Source of the DNA: Ancylomarina euxina
GTDB lineage: Bacteria > Bacteroidota > Bacteroidia > Bacteroidales > Marinifilaceae
Length of the DNA: 64,000 nt
Reading direction: 5' to 3'
Assembly (NCBI RefSeq): GCF_003863355.1
Contig: NZ_QQWG01000006.1
Span: 1-64,000 of the forward strand
Below the pieces are notes generated by a model. That model worked only from the letters and a program-made list of their open reading frames with translations, searched no databases and was not told where the DNA came from. Shown piece by piece: positions 56,340-64,000 of the stretch. Position 1 is the first letter of the stretch; each line of letters starts with the position of its first letter. The position numbers were made by a program, and so were the translations under genes.

Positions 56340-57041
56340 ATGACTAAAAATAACAAACGCATCTTATTCACACGTACGTTAAATGCTGATCAAATTGAGT
56401 TTGGTCTTAAAATGAATTGTCATATTGACCATCATGCCTTTATACGTATCGATTTATGCTCACTTAATACTGAGGATTTAGAAATAATCAATTCAGGACA
56501 GTATCCCAATTGGATTTTCACCAGTCAAAATGCCGTTAGAAGCTTGCAAGCTAATCTGGAGCAAATTCAACTCGATAAAATGGAGAGATGTTTTGCCGTG
56601 GGTGAACAAACAGCTGATCAACTATCTGAAATAGGTCTATCAGCTCTTGTACCTAAACGCCATAATTCAGAAGAACTCTCAGAATTGCTTAAGGATTATT
56701 CTAGCGAAAGCTTCTTATATTTCACGGGTAACCTTCGACAAAAAACACTGATTCACTTTTTCGAAGAGCACGAAAGTCCCTATAAGGAAATTAAAGTTTA
56801 TGACACCCTCTTAATTCAGCCAGAAATTGATTTGGAGGCCTACGATGCCATTTGTTTTTGTAGTCCGAGTGCCGTTCATAGCTTTTTCAAAAATTATCAG
56901 CCTAAAAACAATCAGCCTTGTTTTGCCATTGGTAACACCACAGCTGTGGCTTTGGTCGACTACTCCGATTTTGTGATGCTAGCCGAACAAACCAACGTTT
57001 TTTCATTAATCCAATCCTGTCATCAATATCTAAACTCATAA
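56340..57041 (+). CDS. hemD: Uroporphyrinogen-III synthase
   Basis: Closes hydroxymethylbilane to uroporphyrinogen III in tetrapyrrole synthesis. The 233-aa protein has low conservation, as is normal for HemD, but shows the family pattern: KRILFTRTLNA at the N-terminus, WIFTSQNAVRSL, CFAVGEQTADQLSEIGL, FLYFTGNLRQ, YDAICFCSPSAVHSFF and CFAIGNTTAVAL. The gene is 12 bases upstream of hemL on the same strand, which supports the call strongly. It heads the operon, downstream of a candidate promoter. Confidence 0.88.
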   Translation: MTKNNKRILFTRTLNADQIEFGLKMNCHIDHHAFIRIDLCSLNTEDLEIINSGQYPNWIFTSQNAVRSLQANLEQIQLDKMERCFAVGEQTADQLSEIGLSALVPKRHNSEELSELLKDYSSESFLYFTGNLRQKTLIHFFEEHESPYKEIKVYDTLLIQPEIDLEAYDAICFCSPSAVHSFFKNYQPKNNQPCFAIGNTTAVALVDYSDFVMLAEQTNVFSLIQSCHQYLNS

Positions 57042-57053
57042 AACACAAACAAT

Positions 57054-58349
57054 ATGCACCAATACAAAAGAAGTTCAGAGCTCTTCGATCAGGCTCAGAA
57101 GTATATTCCAGGAGGTGTAAATTCTCCTGTAAGAGCATTTAAATCGGTAGGTGGCACACCTGTTTTTATCAAAAAAGCTAAAGGAAGTATCCTTACTGAT
57201 GAAGATGATAATGAATACATTGACTATATCTCGTCATGGGGACCTATGATTTTAGGTCATGCTCACCCAAGTGTAATTAAAGCCATTAAAGATAAAGTTG
57301 AGTATTCAACCTCGTTTGGTGCACCCACACAACTGGAAATTGAGATTGCCAAGCTTATTGTGGACATGGTTCCTAATATCGATAAGGTAAGAATGGTAAA
57401 CTCGGGTACTGAAGCTTGTATGTCGGCTATTCGTGTAGCTCGCGGCTATACAGGTAAGAACAAGTTTATCAAATTCGAAGGTTGTTACCATGGTCATTCT
57501 GATGCTTTCTTAATTAAAGCAGGTAGCGGAGCCAGCACATTTGGAGAACCAGATTCACCAGGTGTTACCCCGGGAACAGCTAACGATACGCTAACAGCCA
57601 AGTACAACGATATTGCAAACGTCAGACAAGTTATTGCTGATAATAAGGGTGAAATTGCTGCTATTATTATCGAAGCCATTGCTGGTAATATGGGCTGTGT
57701 CTTACCTAAAAAAGGATTCCTTGAAGAATTACGTCAAATCTGCGACGAAGAAGGTATTCTTTTGATTTTTGATGAGGTGATGTCTGGTTTCCGTTTGGGT
57801 AAAGGTGGTGCACAAGAGTATTTCGGCATTAAAGCTGACTTGGTAACCTTTGGTAAGGTTATCGGTGGTGGAATGCCTGTTGGTGCTTATGCGGGTCCTG
57901 ATGAAATCATGAAAATTGTTTCTCCAGTAGGACCAGTATATCAAGCTGGAACGCTTTCGGGTAATCCTATTGCCATGATTGCAGGTTACACCCTATTGAC
58001 TGAATTAAACGAAAAACCTGAGCTTTTCACTGAACTAGCTGATAAGTGTGAATACCTACACAAAGGTTTAGATCAAGTTCTGGCTGCTTCTGGCTTCGAC
58101 TATAAAATCAACCGTTGTGGATCGATGATTTCAATCTTCTTTACGAATGTTGATGTGGTTGACTTCGATACGGCTGCAACAGCTAATAACGAGCTATTTC
58201 CTAAATTCTTCCATGAAATGTTGAAGAGAGGTATTTACTTGCCACCATCATCTTTCGAGAGTTATTTCTTATCTAACTCATTAACATACGAGATGCTTGA
58301 TAAAACCATTCAGGCTGCTAAGGAATCCTTGGAAGCCATGAAAGCTTAA
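57054..58349 (+). CDS. hemL: Glutamate-1-semialdehyde 2,1-aminomutase
   Basis: PLP enzyme forming 5-aminolevulinate in the C5 (glutamyl-tRNA) heme route. The 431-aa protein has [18 protein letters not shown] near the N-terminus, [18 protein letters not shown] (PLP phosphate site), [11 protein letters not shown] and the Schiff-base lysine K268 in [14 protein letters not shown]. It is co-transcribed with hemD and ends in a strong terminator, so two steps of the same pathway share one transcript. Confidence 0.97.
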   Translation: MHQYKRSSELFDQAQKYIPGGVNSPVRAFKSVGGTPVFIKKAKGSILTDEDDNEYIDYISSWGPMILGHAHPSVIKAIKDKVEYSTSFGAPTQLEIEIAKLIVDMVPNIDKVRMVNSGTEACMSAIRVARGYTGKNKFIKFEGCYHGHSDAFLIKAGSGASTFGEPDSPGVTPGTANDTLTAKYNDIANVRQVIADNKGEIAAIIIEAIAGNMGCVLPKKGFLEELRQICDEEGILLIFDEVMSGFRLGKGGAQEYFGIKADLVTFGKVIGGGMPVGAYAGPDEIMKIVSPVGPVYQAGTLSGNPIAMIAGYTLLTELNEKPELFTELADKCEYLHKGLDQVLAASGFDYKINRCGSMISIFFTNVDVVDFDTAATANNELFPKFFHEMLKRGIYLPPSSFESYFLSNSLTYEMLDKTIQAAKESLEAMKA

Positions 58350-58373
58350 ACCTTTTTAAGACTTCATATATCA

Positions 58374-58412
58374 TCCCAAGTTCAAATAATGAACTTGGGA
58401 TTGTTTTTTTTA
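58374..58412 (+). terminator. Terminator of the hemD-hemL operon
   Basis: TCCCAAGTTC and GAACTTGGGA form a perfect ten-base-pair stem with a seven-base loop, followed by eight T with one G interruption. Confidence 0.9.
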
Positions 58413-58454
58413 GAGCACCACTCTTATTTCAAAAATTCATCACATCAATTAGAT

Positions 58455-58568
58455 AAGGGAAGTACTCAGTTGCAAACTTGACCTCTTCCGTTGCACATGG
58501 AAGGTGTTCTGTTGGGGTGTGAAGGTCGTCCGTTGCACAACGGAGAGACTAAATTTCGTAAGGGAAGT
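58455..58568. repeat. Modular intergenic repeat with CCGTTGCAC motifs
   Basis: The direct repeat AAGGGAAGT (58455-58463 and 58560-58568) flanks two related CCGTTGCAC modules: TTCCGTTGCACATGGAAGG (58486-58504) and TCCGTTGCACAACGGA (58530-58545). The latter contains the palindrome CCGTT-GCAC-AACGG. This resembles the module-reuse style seen at 398-545. Nothing coding is seen in the gap 58350-58697. Confidence 0.45.
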
Positions 58569-58697
58569 CTTAAAAAAATCGAACCAGGGTATATGTTTTC
58601 TTACGCACTACTTTTCTTGGGATATCAAGTCAACTCTTCTACAATTTTTGTAAATTTACCTTCCTCATAAGACAAACACCTAAGACAAACCCCAATC

Positions 58698-59639
58698 ATG
58701 CCTATCACACTAAAAGACCTTAAAGAAACCCACCAAAGAATAAAACCATATATTCATAACACACCTGTTCTAAGCTCAAGCTTAATTAACGAAATTGCAG
58801 GTGCTCAGCTTTATTTTAAGTGTGAGAATTTTCAGAAGATGGGTGCTTTTAAAATGCGAGGTGCTTTAAATGCTGTTCTACAATTGAGCGATGAGCAAAA
58901 GAAACGTGGTGTCGCAACACATTCGTCGGGAAATTTTGCCCAGGCTCTGGCCTTATCAGCAAAACTACAAGGCATAAAAGCCTATATCGTGATGCCCGAA
59001 AACGCACCTGAGGTCAAGAAAAAAGCTGTAAAAGGCTATGGTGGTGAAATCATAGAATGCGAAGCAAATCTTGAGGCCCGGGAAACAAGTCTCAATAAAG
59101 TTGTCTCAGAGACAGGTGCCACATTCCTGCATCCCTACAACGACTACCAGGTGATTCAAGGACAAGGAACGGCTACAATGGAGTTAATTGAAGAACATGA
59201 TGATTTGGATTATATCATTGCTCCTGTTGGTGGCGGTGGCTTACTTTCAGGTACTGCCCTTGCTGCTTACCACTTTTCACCTAAAACCAAAGTCATCGCT
59301 GGTGAACCTTTCGGTGCTGATGATGTCTGGCAATCTTTAGAGAAAGGCGAATTGATTCCTCAAACGAATCCTCAAACCATGGCTGATGGACTACTCACGT
59401 CGTTGGGAGACAAAACCTTTCCCCTTATTCAGGAATTGGTCGAAAAAATCATCCGTGTGGAAGAAGACGAAATCGTTACAGCCATGCGACTGATATGGGA
59501 ACGCATGAAATTAATCGTTGAACCTTCAAGTGCTGTAGCACTGGCTGCCATATTAAAAGAGAAGGAAAAATTTCAAGGTAAGAAGATTGGTATTATCCTT
59601 TCTGGAGGCAATGTAGATTTAGGGAATTTGCCTTTTTAA
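58698..59639 (+). CDS. Threonine/serine dehydratase, PLP fold-type II
   Basis: A 313-aa cytosolic enzyme deaminating threonine or serine (2-oxobutyrate or pyruvate plus ammonia). The PLP lysine is K52 in MGAFKMRGA. SSGNFAQALALSAKL is the substrate/PLP-ring loop, and APVGGGGLLSG the phosphate-binding loop. There is no C-terminal ACT regulatory domain, so it is the short catabolic or serine-racemase-like type rather than biosynthetic IlvA. Serine racemase cannot be excluded from sequence. Upstream is repeat DNA, downstream a RAYT remnant. Confidence 0.85.
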   Translation: MPITLKDLKETHQRIKPYIHNTPVLSSSLINEIAGAQLYFKCENFQKMGAFKMRGALNAVLQLSDEQKKRGVATHSSGNFAQALALSAKLQGIKAYIVMPENAPEVKKKAVKGYGGEIIECEANLEARETSLNKVVSETGATFLHPYNDYQVIQGQGTATMELIEEHDDLDYIIAPVGGGGLLSGTALAAYHFSPKTKVIAGEPFGADDVWQSLEKGELIPQTNPQTMADGLLTSLGDKTFPLIQELVEKIIRVEEDEIVTAMRLIWERMKLIVEPSSAVALAAILKEKEKFQGKKIGIILSGGNVDLGNLPF

Positions 59640-59755
59640 TATCAATTGTATAACACTATCAACAAATGCATTTTTAAACGATATATATTAAAACAAACCT
59701 GTTTTTCACAGGATTATGGAAAAATAACATTACGATCAATGACATTGCTAGATAC

Positions 59756-60033
59756 ATGATTAATCGCGTCTCTACGGTTGAGCATACTTCAATGGAATGT
59801 GATGGCGCAACAGGATTAAAAAATCCAATGTTATCGGATGGTTTATCAAAAATAATACGATGGTATAAAGCTTGTGTATCATTAAAATCTCATAAAATTC
59901 ATGTTGATTTCATATGGCAAGCCCGATTCCGTGATCATATTATTCGAAATGATGAATCTTTTCAAAAATCAAAGAATATATCATCAATAATCCTTTAACT
60001 TGGTTTGAAGATAAATTTCACATCACCAGTTAA
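59756..60033 (+). pseudogene. Frameshifted, N-terminally truncated RAYT transposase
   Basis: The segment LSKIIRWYKACVSL and FIWQARFRDHIIRNDES (59836-59959) aligns with the intact RAYT of this window (LASIIRGFKIGVTK, WQARFYDHIIRNDES). After an A-run at 59964-59968 the frame is lost. Reading one base further, YIINNPLTWFEDKFH to the TAA at 60031 restores the RAYT C-terminus. The break is therefore a one-base deletion in a homopolymer. The HUH part is missing. ATTAATCGCGTCTCTACGG near 59758 resembles the palindrome arm (GCGTCTCTAC) within the intact gene. It is certainly non-functional. Confidence 0.85.
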
Positions 60034-60100
60034 AATCACTGAAAACAATTTATCCTGTTAGCTATCGGGAGCCCACAAAACTTAGCAAGACCATCAGTAT

Positions 60101-60973
60101 ATGAATAAAAACAGCAACAAGCCTATCGAAAGCCATATTGTCCCAAAACAAAACACCCCTATTCGTCTGCAGGAATATGGTGTCGGAATTTTTAATGCCG
60201 CCATAACCAAATCGGCCTTAAAAAAAGCCTTAAAGAAAAAATATATTAGAGTTGATGGTCATGTTGCCACTACGGCTACCTTTATAAAAGGAGGAGAAAC
60301 CATTGATATTTTCATTACGGAAGCGATTAAGCCTAAGAAAAAACTGATTTTCCCACTTGAAGTATTATTTGAAGACGATTACTTAGCCGTAATTCATAAA
60401 CCTGCGGGTATTTTGGTGAGCGGCAATCGTTTTAAAACCATTGCCAATGCCTTGGTTCAAAACATCAAACGAAGTGAACTTCCTGATGCAATTATCCCAC
60501 AACCTGTTCATCGTTTAGATTATGCAACCACAGGAATTTTATTGGTAGGGAAAACGAGCAGTAGCATTCGGGCTCTTAATAAACTATTTGAAAACAAAGA
60601 GGTTGACAAAAGCTACTATGCCATAAGCATTGGTGAAATGGACATGGAAGGAAAAATCACTTCAGAAATTGATGGCAAAAAATCTCATTCAAACTATAGA
60701 GTCTGTGAATCTGTTCCATCAGAAAGATTTGGCAAACTCAACTTGGTGCAATTAGAACCGGAAACAGGTAGAAGGCATCAATTACGTATACATCTGTCGA
60801 GTATTGGGAATCCAATATTAGGAGATAAAGAATATGGAATCGAGAATTTAATATTAAACGGTAAAGGCTTATATTTGCATGCCTATTCTTTAAAATTCAG
60901 ACATCCATTTACAAATGAAGAAATCCATCTAAAGGATGAACTGCCTCAAAGGTTTAAAAAAATATTTGATTAA
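60101..60973 (+). CDS. RluA-family pseudouridine synthase
   Basis: RNA-modifying enzyme converting uridine to pseudouridine in rRNA or tRNA. An S4-like N-terminal segment (about residues 20-75, containing ALKKALKKKYIRVDG and FIKGGETIDIF) precedes the catalytic domain. The active-site motif is PVHRLDYATTGILL (catalytic D140), and TGRRHQLRIHLSSIGNPILGD is the conserved C-terminal motif. The variant HRLD-YA-TTG in place of HRLD-xx-TSG is minor. Target site not inferable. It lies just downstream of the RAYT remnant, and two small genes follow. Confidence 0.92.
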   Translation: MNKNSNKPIESHIVPKQNTPIRLQEYGVGIFNAAITKSALKKALKKKYIRVDGHVATTATFIKGGETIDIFITEAIKPKKKLIFPLEVLFEDDYLAVIHKPAGILVSGNRFKTIANALVQNIKRSELPDAIIPQPVHRLDYATTGILLVGKTSSSIRALNKLFENKEVDKSYYAISIGEMDMEGKITSEIDGKKSHSNYRVCESVPSERFGKLNLVQLEPETGRRHQLRIHLSSIGNPILGDKEYGIENLILNGKGLYLHAYSLKFRHPFTNEEIHLKDELPQRFKKIFD

Positions 60974-61070
60974 ATACAAACGACATCATTCATCCGTTCT
61001 GTTTTAGCTTTTGAGGTTTTATTAAAGCTCCCCTATCTTAAATTTGGTATATTTAAAATAAAAGCTCAAA

Positions 61071-61265
61071 ATGTATCCATACCACAACAAAATAAAACAA
61101 CGAATAAAAAACGATGAATTGAAAGGCTATGAGTATGTCGATAAATACAAATCAATAAGTCCTTGTTTGATACTGCACTTTATTACAGAACCCAAAATTA
61201 GACCCATTCGAGAACATCGTTTTAAAGAATACGAAGAGATCATTAATAAGCTTGCAAAAAAATAA
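61071..61265 (+). CDS. Small hypothetical protein
   Basis: A 64-aa cytosolic protein: MYPYHNKIKQRIKNDELKGY, a short strand set (CLILHFITEPKI) and RPIREHRFKEYEEIINKLAK. I recognise no domain, though the compact alpha-beta-alpha pattern with a conserved-looking RPIR-x-HR motif looks real. It ends 8 bases before the next gene on the same strand, so the two probably form an operon. Function unknown. Confidence 0.6.
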   Translation: MYPYHNKIKQRIKNDELKGYEYVDKYKSISPCLILHFITEPKIRPIREHRFKEYEEIINKLAKK

Positions 61266-61273
61266 AACGGCAT

Positions 61274-61783
61274 ATGGACTTTGAAGCAATCCTATCCACA
61301 TTCCCTGGCAAAGAAGCCGCTGTTCTCATTGCTAAAGAAATAGCCAATGAGCCTACTCTGATGCCTAAACTTTGGAGATTTGCTACAAGTGCACATGAAA
61401 AATCGTGGCGAGCAACTTGGTTGATGGATAAGGTTTACGATGAAGCACCAGAACTCGTTCGCCCCTACATTCCACAAGTGATTCAACTTATTCCAAATCT
61501 CAAGTGCCAAAGCAAGCAGAGACAATTCCTAAAATTAATTTCTGCAGAACCACTTCCCAAAACCATATCGGGTGATTTTATTAATTCTTGTTTTGATCTA
61601 CTAATCTCCAACTCCACTCCTGTTGCTGTTCGGGTTTATGCCATGCAAATTCTATTTAATTTCTCACAACAAGAACCTGATATCAAAAACGAATTAGCAC
61701 TGGTTATTGAAGAATTTATTAGTGATGGATCAGCTGGCTTTAAGTCGAGAGGCAGAAAAATTCTTAAGAAACTGAATACCTAA
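61274..61783 (+). CDS. Hypothetical all-helical, HEAT-like protein
   Basis: A 169-aa cytosolic protein composed of about eight helices, in the arrangement of HEAT/ARM repeats (EKSWRATWLMDKVYDEAPEL, then VAVRVYAMQILFNFSQQEPD, then SAGFKSRGRKILKKL). Such folds bind proteins or nucleic acid; DNA glycosylases of the AlkD type share it, but no catalytic residues can be pointed to. It lies 8 bases after the 64-aa gene and overlaps the end of the convergent thioredoxin-fold gene by four bases. Function unknown. Confidence 0.7.
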   Translation: MDFEAILSTFPGKEAAVLIAKEIANEPTLMPKLWRFATSAHEKSWRATWLMDKVYDEAPELVRPYIPQVIQLIPNLKCQSKQRQFLKLISAEPLPKTISGDFINSCFDLLISNSTPVAVRVYAMQILFNFSQQEPDIKNELALVIEEFISDGSAGFKSRGRKILKKLNT

Positions 61784-63138
61784 TATAAATATTTATCCAA
61801 TTCAGCCTTAAGCTGAAAGAATGTTATTGGCTTAGATATGAGTTTTAAATCTGTTGATATCAAAAACATGACTGGAGTTGAAGTCATATTGTAGGCTACA
61901 GCAAACTCTCCTTTCAATCCAGCCTTATCGCAAGCATTAACCCAAGTATAATCACGATCTTCAACAAAATTCTCCCAAGACCTGATATTATTATCTATAG
62001 AAATAGCGACAACTTCGAGCCCTTTACGATGATAAGTTTGATATAAATTCTGAATTCTATCGAGTAATTCAACAGAACCCTCACAATGAGCTGACCAGGC
62101 AACCAATAAGGTGATGTCACTATTCACCTTTGAGAGTGATTCAATGTTGATACTCATACAGTTTTGAAGAATAAAATCAGGTGCTTTTGAACCAATAGAA
62201 AAAGTCTTTTCATTTTCCATTCGAGTTCTCATGCTCTTATTTGCCAAAACATACTCGCATGAATTGGCCAACTTGTATGTTTTAACAACTGCGGCATATA
62301 CGTTTGGAAAACTAATTTCAGGATAAGTCTGCATTAAAAAATTGACTAAACACTCCTGAGCATATTTATTCACTTCAGCTAGCCAGAAGATTTGTTGGAT
62401 CATTAGATCAATTTCTTTCGATTCATTGCGTTTAAGAAGAATTTGAATCTCCTTAGTATCGAAAAAACGTTCCAGTTTATTATAAAAACAAGGCGAGCCT
62501 ACCATGAGCGTATCTGTAAAATCAAAATATTGAAAATACTGATCAACGAAAAAACGACTCATACTTTTCTGATTCAAGTCGGGTAGTATATCAGCATAAC
62601 TTAATGCTAATTTCAAGGACCAATCCTCAGTTCTTTTAGACCACAAATCCTTCACAAGATCTTTATATTCCTTTTGTATTTCTTTATGAATCCTTAAAAT
62701 ATCCTTGGTTTCAAGGGAACTATCTATTGCTTTCTGATATTCATCACCTATACGTCTTGCTTCCTGATTGTAATATCCAAATTCTGAAATATAATATTGC
62801 AATTGATTGTTCATGTTTCCAGATTCGAAGACAAGCTCAGTCTCTGGGAAATGACCTCTTATCTCAAAAGACAAATGAGGCATCTCCATTCTGAAATCGA
62901 CTAGATGTCCATCTTTATCAGATAAACGATATACTCCAGGTTCACCTTCCCAATTAAAAAGTAAAACGCCAAAAGCCTTCACGCGCGAACTATCAATAGT
63001 TACAATCCCCAGATCATCTCCCTTAAGCAAATAAAATTGCTCTGAGATATGATTGTTTGCTTTAACTGACAAGCTCATTTGCTCTTGAGAAAGACTCGAA
63101 AAACTTACAAATAGAAAAATAATTAACAGATATTTCAT
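61780..63138 (-). CDS. Secreted thioredoxin-fold (TlpA-like) protein with DUF4369-type N-terminal region
   Basis: A 452-aa exported protein: signal peptide at about residues 1-17 (ending SLSQ). A beta-rich N-terminal region of the kind found before TlpA domains in Bacteroidota, a helical linker (about 120-300), and a C-terminal thioredoxin domain (about 315-452) that starts FSIGSKAPDFIL. The usual redox motif reads AWSAHCEGS: only the first cysteine remains, and the resolving Cys of CxxC is replaced by Ser. The cis-Pro region is intact (STPVMFLIS). It is therefore unlikely to act as a classical disulfide reductase. It may be a single-Cys isomerase or a binding protein. Confidence 0.82.
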   Translation of the reverse strand: MKYLLIIFLFVSFSSLSQEQMSLSVKANNHISEQFYLLKGDDLGIVTIDSSRVKAFGVLLFNWEGEPGVYRLSDKDGHLVDFRMEMPHLSFEIRGHFPETELVFESGNMNNQLQYYISEFGYYNQEARRIGDEYQKAIDSSLETKDILRIHKEIQKEYKDLVKDLWSKRTEDWSLKLALSYADILPDLNQKSMSRFFVDQYFQYFDFTDTLMVGSPCFYNKLERFFDTKEIQILLKRNESKEIDLMIQQIFWLAEVNKYAQECLVNFLMQTYPEISFPNVYAAVVKTYKLANSCEYVLANKSMRTRMENEKTFSIGSKAPDFILQNCMSINIESLSKVNSDITLLVAWSAHCEGSVELLDRIQNLYQTYHRKGLEVVAISIDNNIRSWENFVEDRDYTWVNACDKAGLKGEFAVAYNMTSTPVMFLISTDLKLISKPITFFQLKAELDKYLY

Positions 63139-63198
63139 AAAATGACTGCGGTAATATATATAATCTGGTTACGATGTAAACTAAGAAGATTGATTAAT

Positions 63199-63975
63199 TT
63201 AGCAATCAAACTGTTTTGCTTTCTCCCAAATCACATCCATTTCTTCCAAACTCATTTCCTTTAAACTGCGCCCTAAGCCCATAGTTTGACTCTCCAAATA
63301 ATTGAAACGTTTTGTAAATTTCTGATTCGTTCTTTCCAGTGCATTCTCTGGGTTTACCCCATATAAGCGTGCCGTATTAATCAATGAAAAGAATAAGTCT
63401 CCAAATTCTTGTTCTATTTTATCCTGATTACCTGCTTTAATTTCAACTTCAAGCTCCGAAATTTCTTCCTTCACCTTATCCCATACTTGTTCCTTCTCCT
63501 CCCAATCGAAACCAACACCTCTTACCTTATCCTGAATACGATTAGCTTTCACCATAGCTGGTAAAGATTGTGGTACCCCTTCCAGAACAGTGCCTTTCCC
63601 ATCCTTCTCCTTAAGTTTTAGTTGCTCCCAGTTTTCCTCTACCTCTCGAGCATCAGCCACCTTTACATCAGAGAAAATATGAGGATGACGGTAAATTAAT
63701 TTCTCACTAATGCCTTTACAAATATCAGCAATATCGAAATCATTGGTTTCTGAACCAATTTTTGCATAAAAAACAATGTGAAGCAGCAAATCGCCTAGTT
63801 CCTTCTTTATCTCCTCTTTATCATTCTTTAATATGGCATCAGCCAACTCGTAAGTTTCCTCAATGGTTAATGTACGCAGGCTTTCAAGCGTTTGTTTTTT
63901 ATCCCATGGACATTTCAAACGTAATTCGTCCATAATATTTAGTAGCTCTTCAAAAGCTTTCAAATTCTCATTCAT
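63199..63975 (-). CDS. mazG: Nucleoside triphosphate pyrophosphohydrolase MazG
   Basis: Hydrolyses (d)NTPs, especially non-canonical ones, to NMP and pyrophosphate. The 258-aa protein contains two tandem MazG domains. The N-terminal one has MDELRLKCPWDKKQT and the metal-binding TIEETYELADAI followed by KKELGDLLLHIVFYA. The C-terminal one has KVKEEISELEVEI and EQEFGDLFFSLINTARL. Length and order match E. coli-type MazG exactly. It lies 60 bases upstream of the thioredoxin-fold gene on the same strand. Confidence 0.96.
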   Translation of the reverse strand: MNENLKAFEELLNIMDELRLKCPWDKKQTLESLRTLTIEETYELADAILKNDKEEIKKELGDLLLHIVFYAKIGSETNDFDIADICKGISEKLIYRHPHIFSDVKVADAREVEENWEQLKLKEKDGKGTVLEGVPQSLPAMVKANRIQDKVRGVGFDWEEKEQVWDKVKEEISELEVEIKAGNQDKIEQEFGDLFFSLINTARLYGVNPENALERTNQKFTKRFNYLESQTMGLGRSLKEMSLEEMDVIWEKAKQFDC

Positions 63976-64000
63976 TCTTTCAAAATTTAATAAGAGTATT

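Overview
The window looks like chromosomal DNA from a member of the Bacteroidota, most likely a marine Bacteroidales/Marinilabiliales-type organism. This rests on several things seen in the sequence: AT-rich intergenic DNA, TAnnTTTG-type promoter boxes, families largely confined to the phylum (a SusC/RagA-type receptor, Omp28-like, DUF6029-like, DUF6261-like, DUF6266-like, DUF3843-like, BT_3928-like and DUF1599 proteins), and dispersed repeats between genes. No rRNA, tRNA, CRISPR array or complete insertion sequence was seen.

Layout. 1-1.7 kb: window-edge accessory DNA with hairpins, a 38-codon ORF and one orphan gene. 1.8-8.3 kb: a Na+/H+ antiporter, then a divergent trehalose pair (fused OtsA-OtsB and a GH15 enzyme). 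8.7-12.7 kb: ArfB ribosome rescue and a secreted redox/outer-membrane cluster (Omp28-like lipoprotein, TlpA-like protein, beta-barrel). 13-16.7 kb: a polyamine operon (arginine decarboxylase, agmatinase, deoxyhypusine-synthase-like enzyme, small acidic protein). 16.8-28.2 kb: housekeeping genes, including the MiaB and MtaB tRNA methylthiotransferases, diadenylate cyclase, FolP, DUF1599, a DoxX-like protein, TpiA and TrhO. 28.5-37.9 kb: a SusC-like receptor without a SusD partner, monomeric isocitrate dehydrogenase, DnaX and a DUF3843-like protein.

38-46.6 kb is the accessory region. It starts with a REP-associated (HUH) transposase and continues with a four-gene, single-strand cluster: DEDDh exonuclease-BRCT, a small BRCT-like protein, a membrane-anchored vWA-like protein, and a PLD nuclease fused to coiled coils and four membrane segments. 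I do not recognise this combination as a described system. It is the best candidate in the window for an undescribed nucleic-acid-targeting or defence module. Around it lie DUF6266-like and DUF6261-like genes, gene remnants and repeats.

46.7-64 kb is mostly metabolic: serine dehydratase, alcohol dehydrogenase, C69 peptidase, a LamG/HYR surface protein, a RelA-type (p)ppGpp synthetase with an apparently dead hydrolase domain, HemD-HemL, a threonine dehydratase, a frameshifted second RAYT copy, an RluA-type pseudouridine synthase, small unknown genes, a thioredoxin-fold protein and MazG.

All functional calls come from motifs and remembered family features. No database search was possible.
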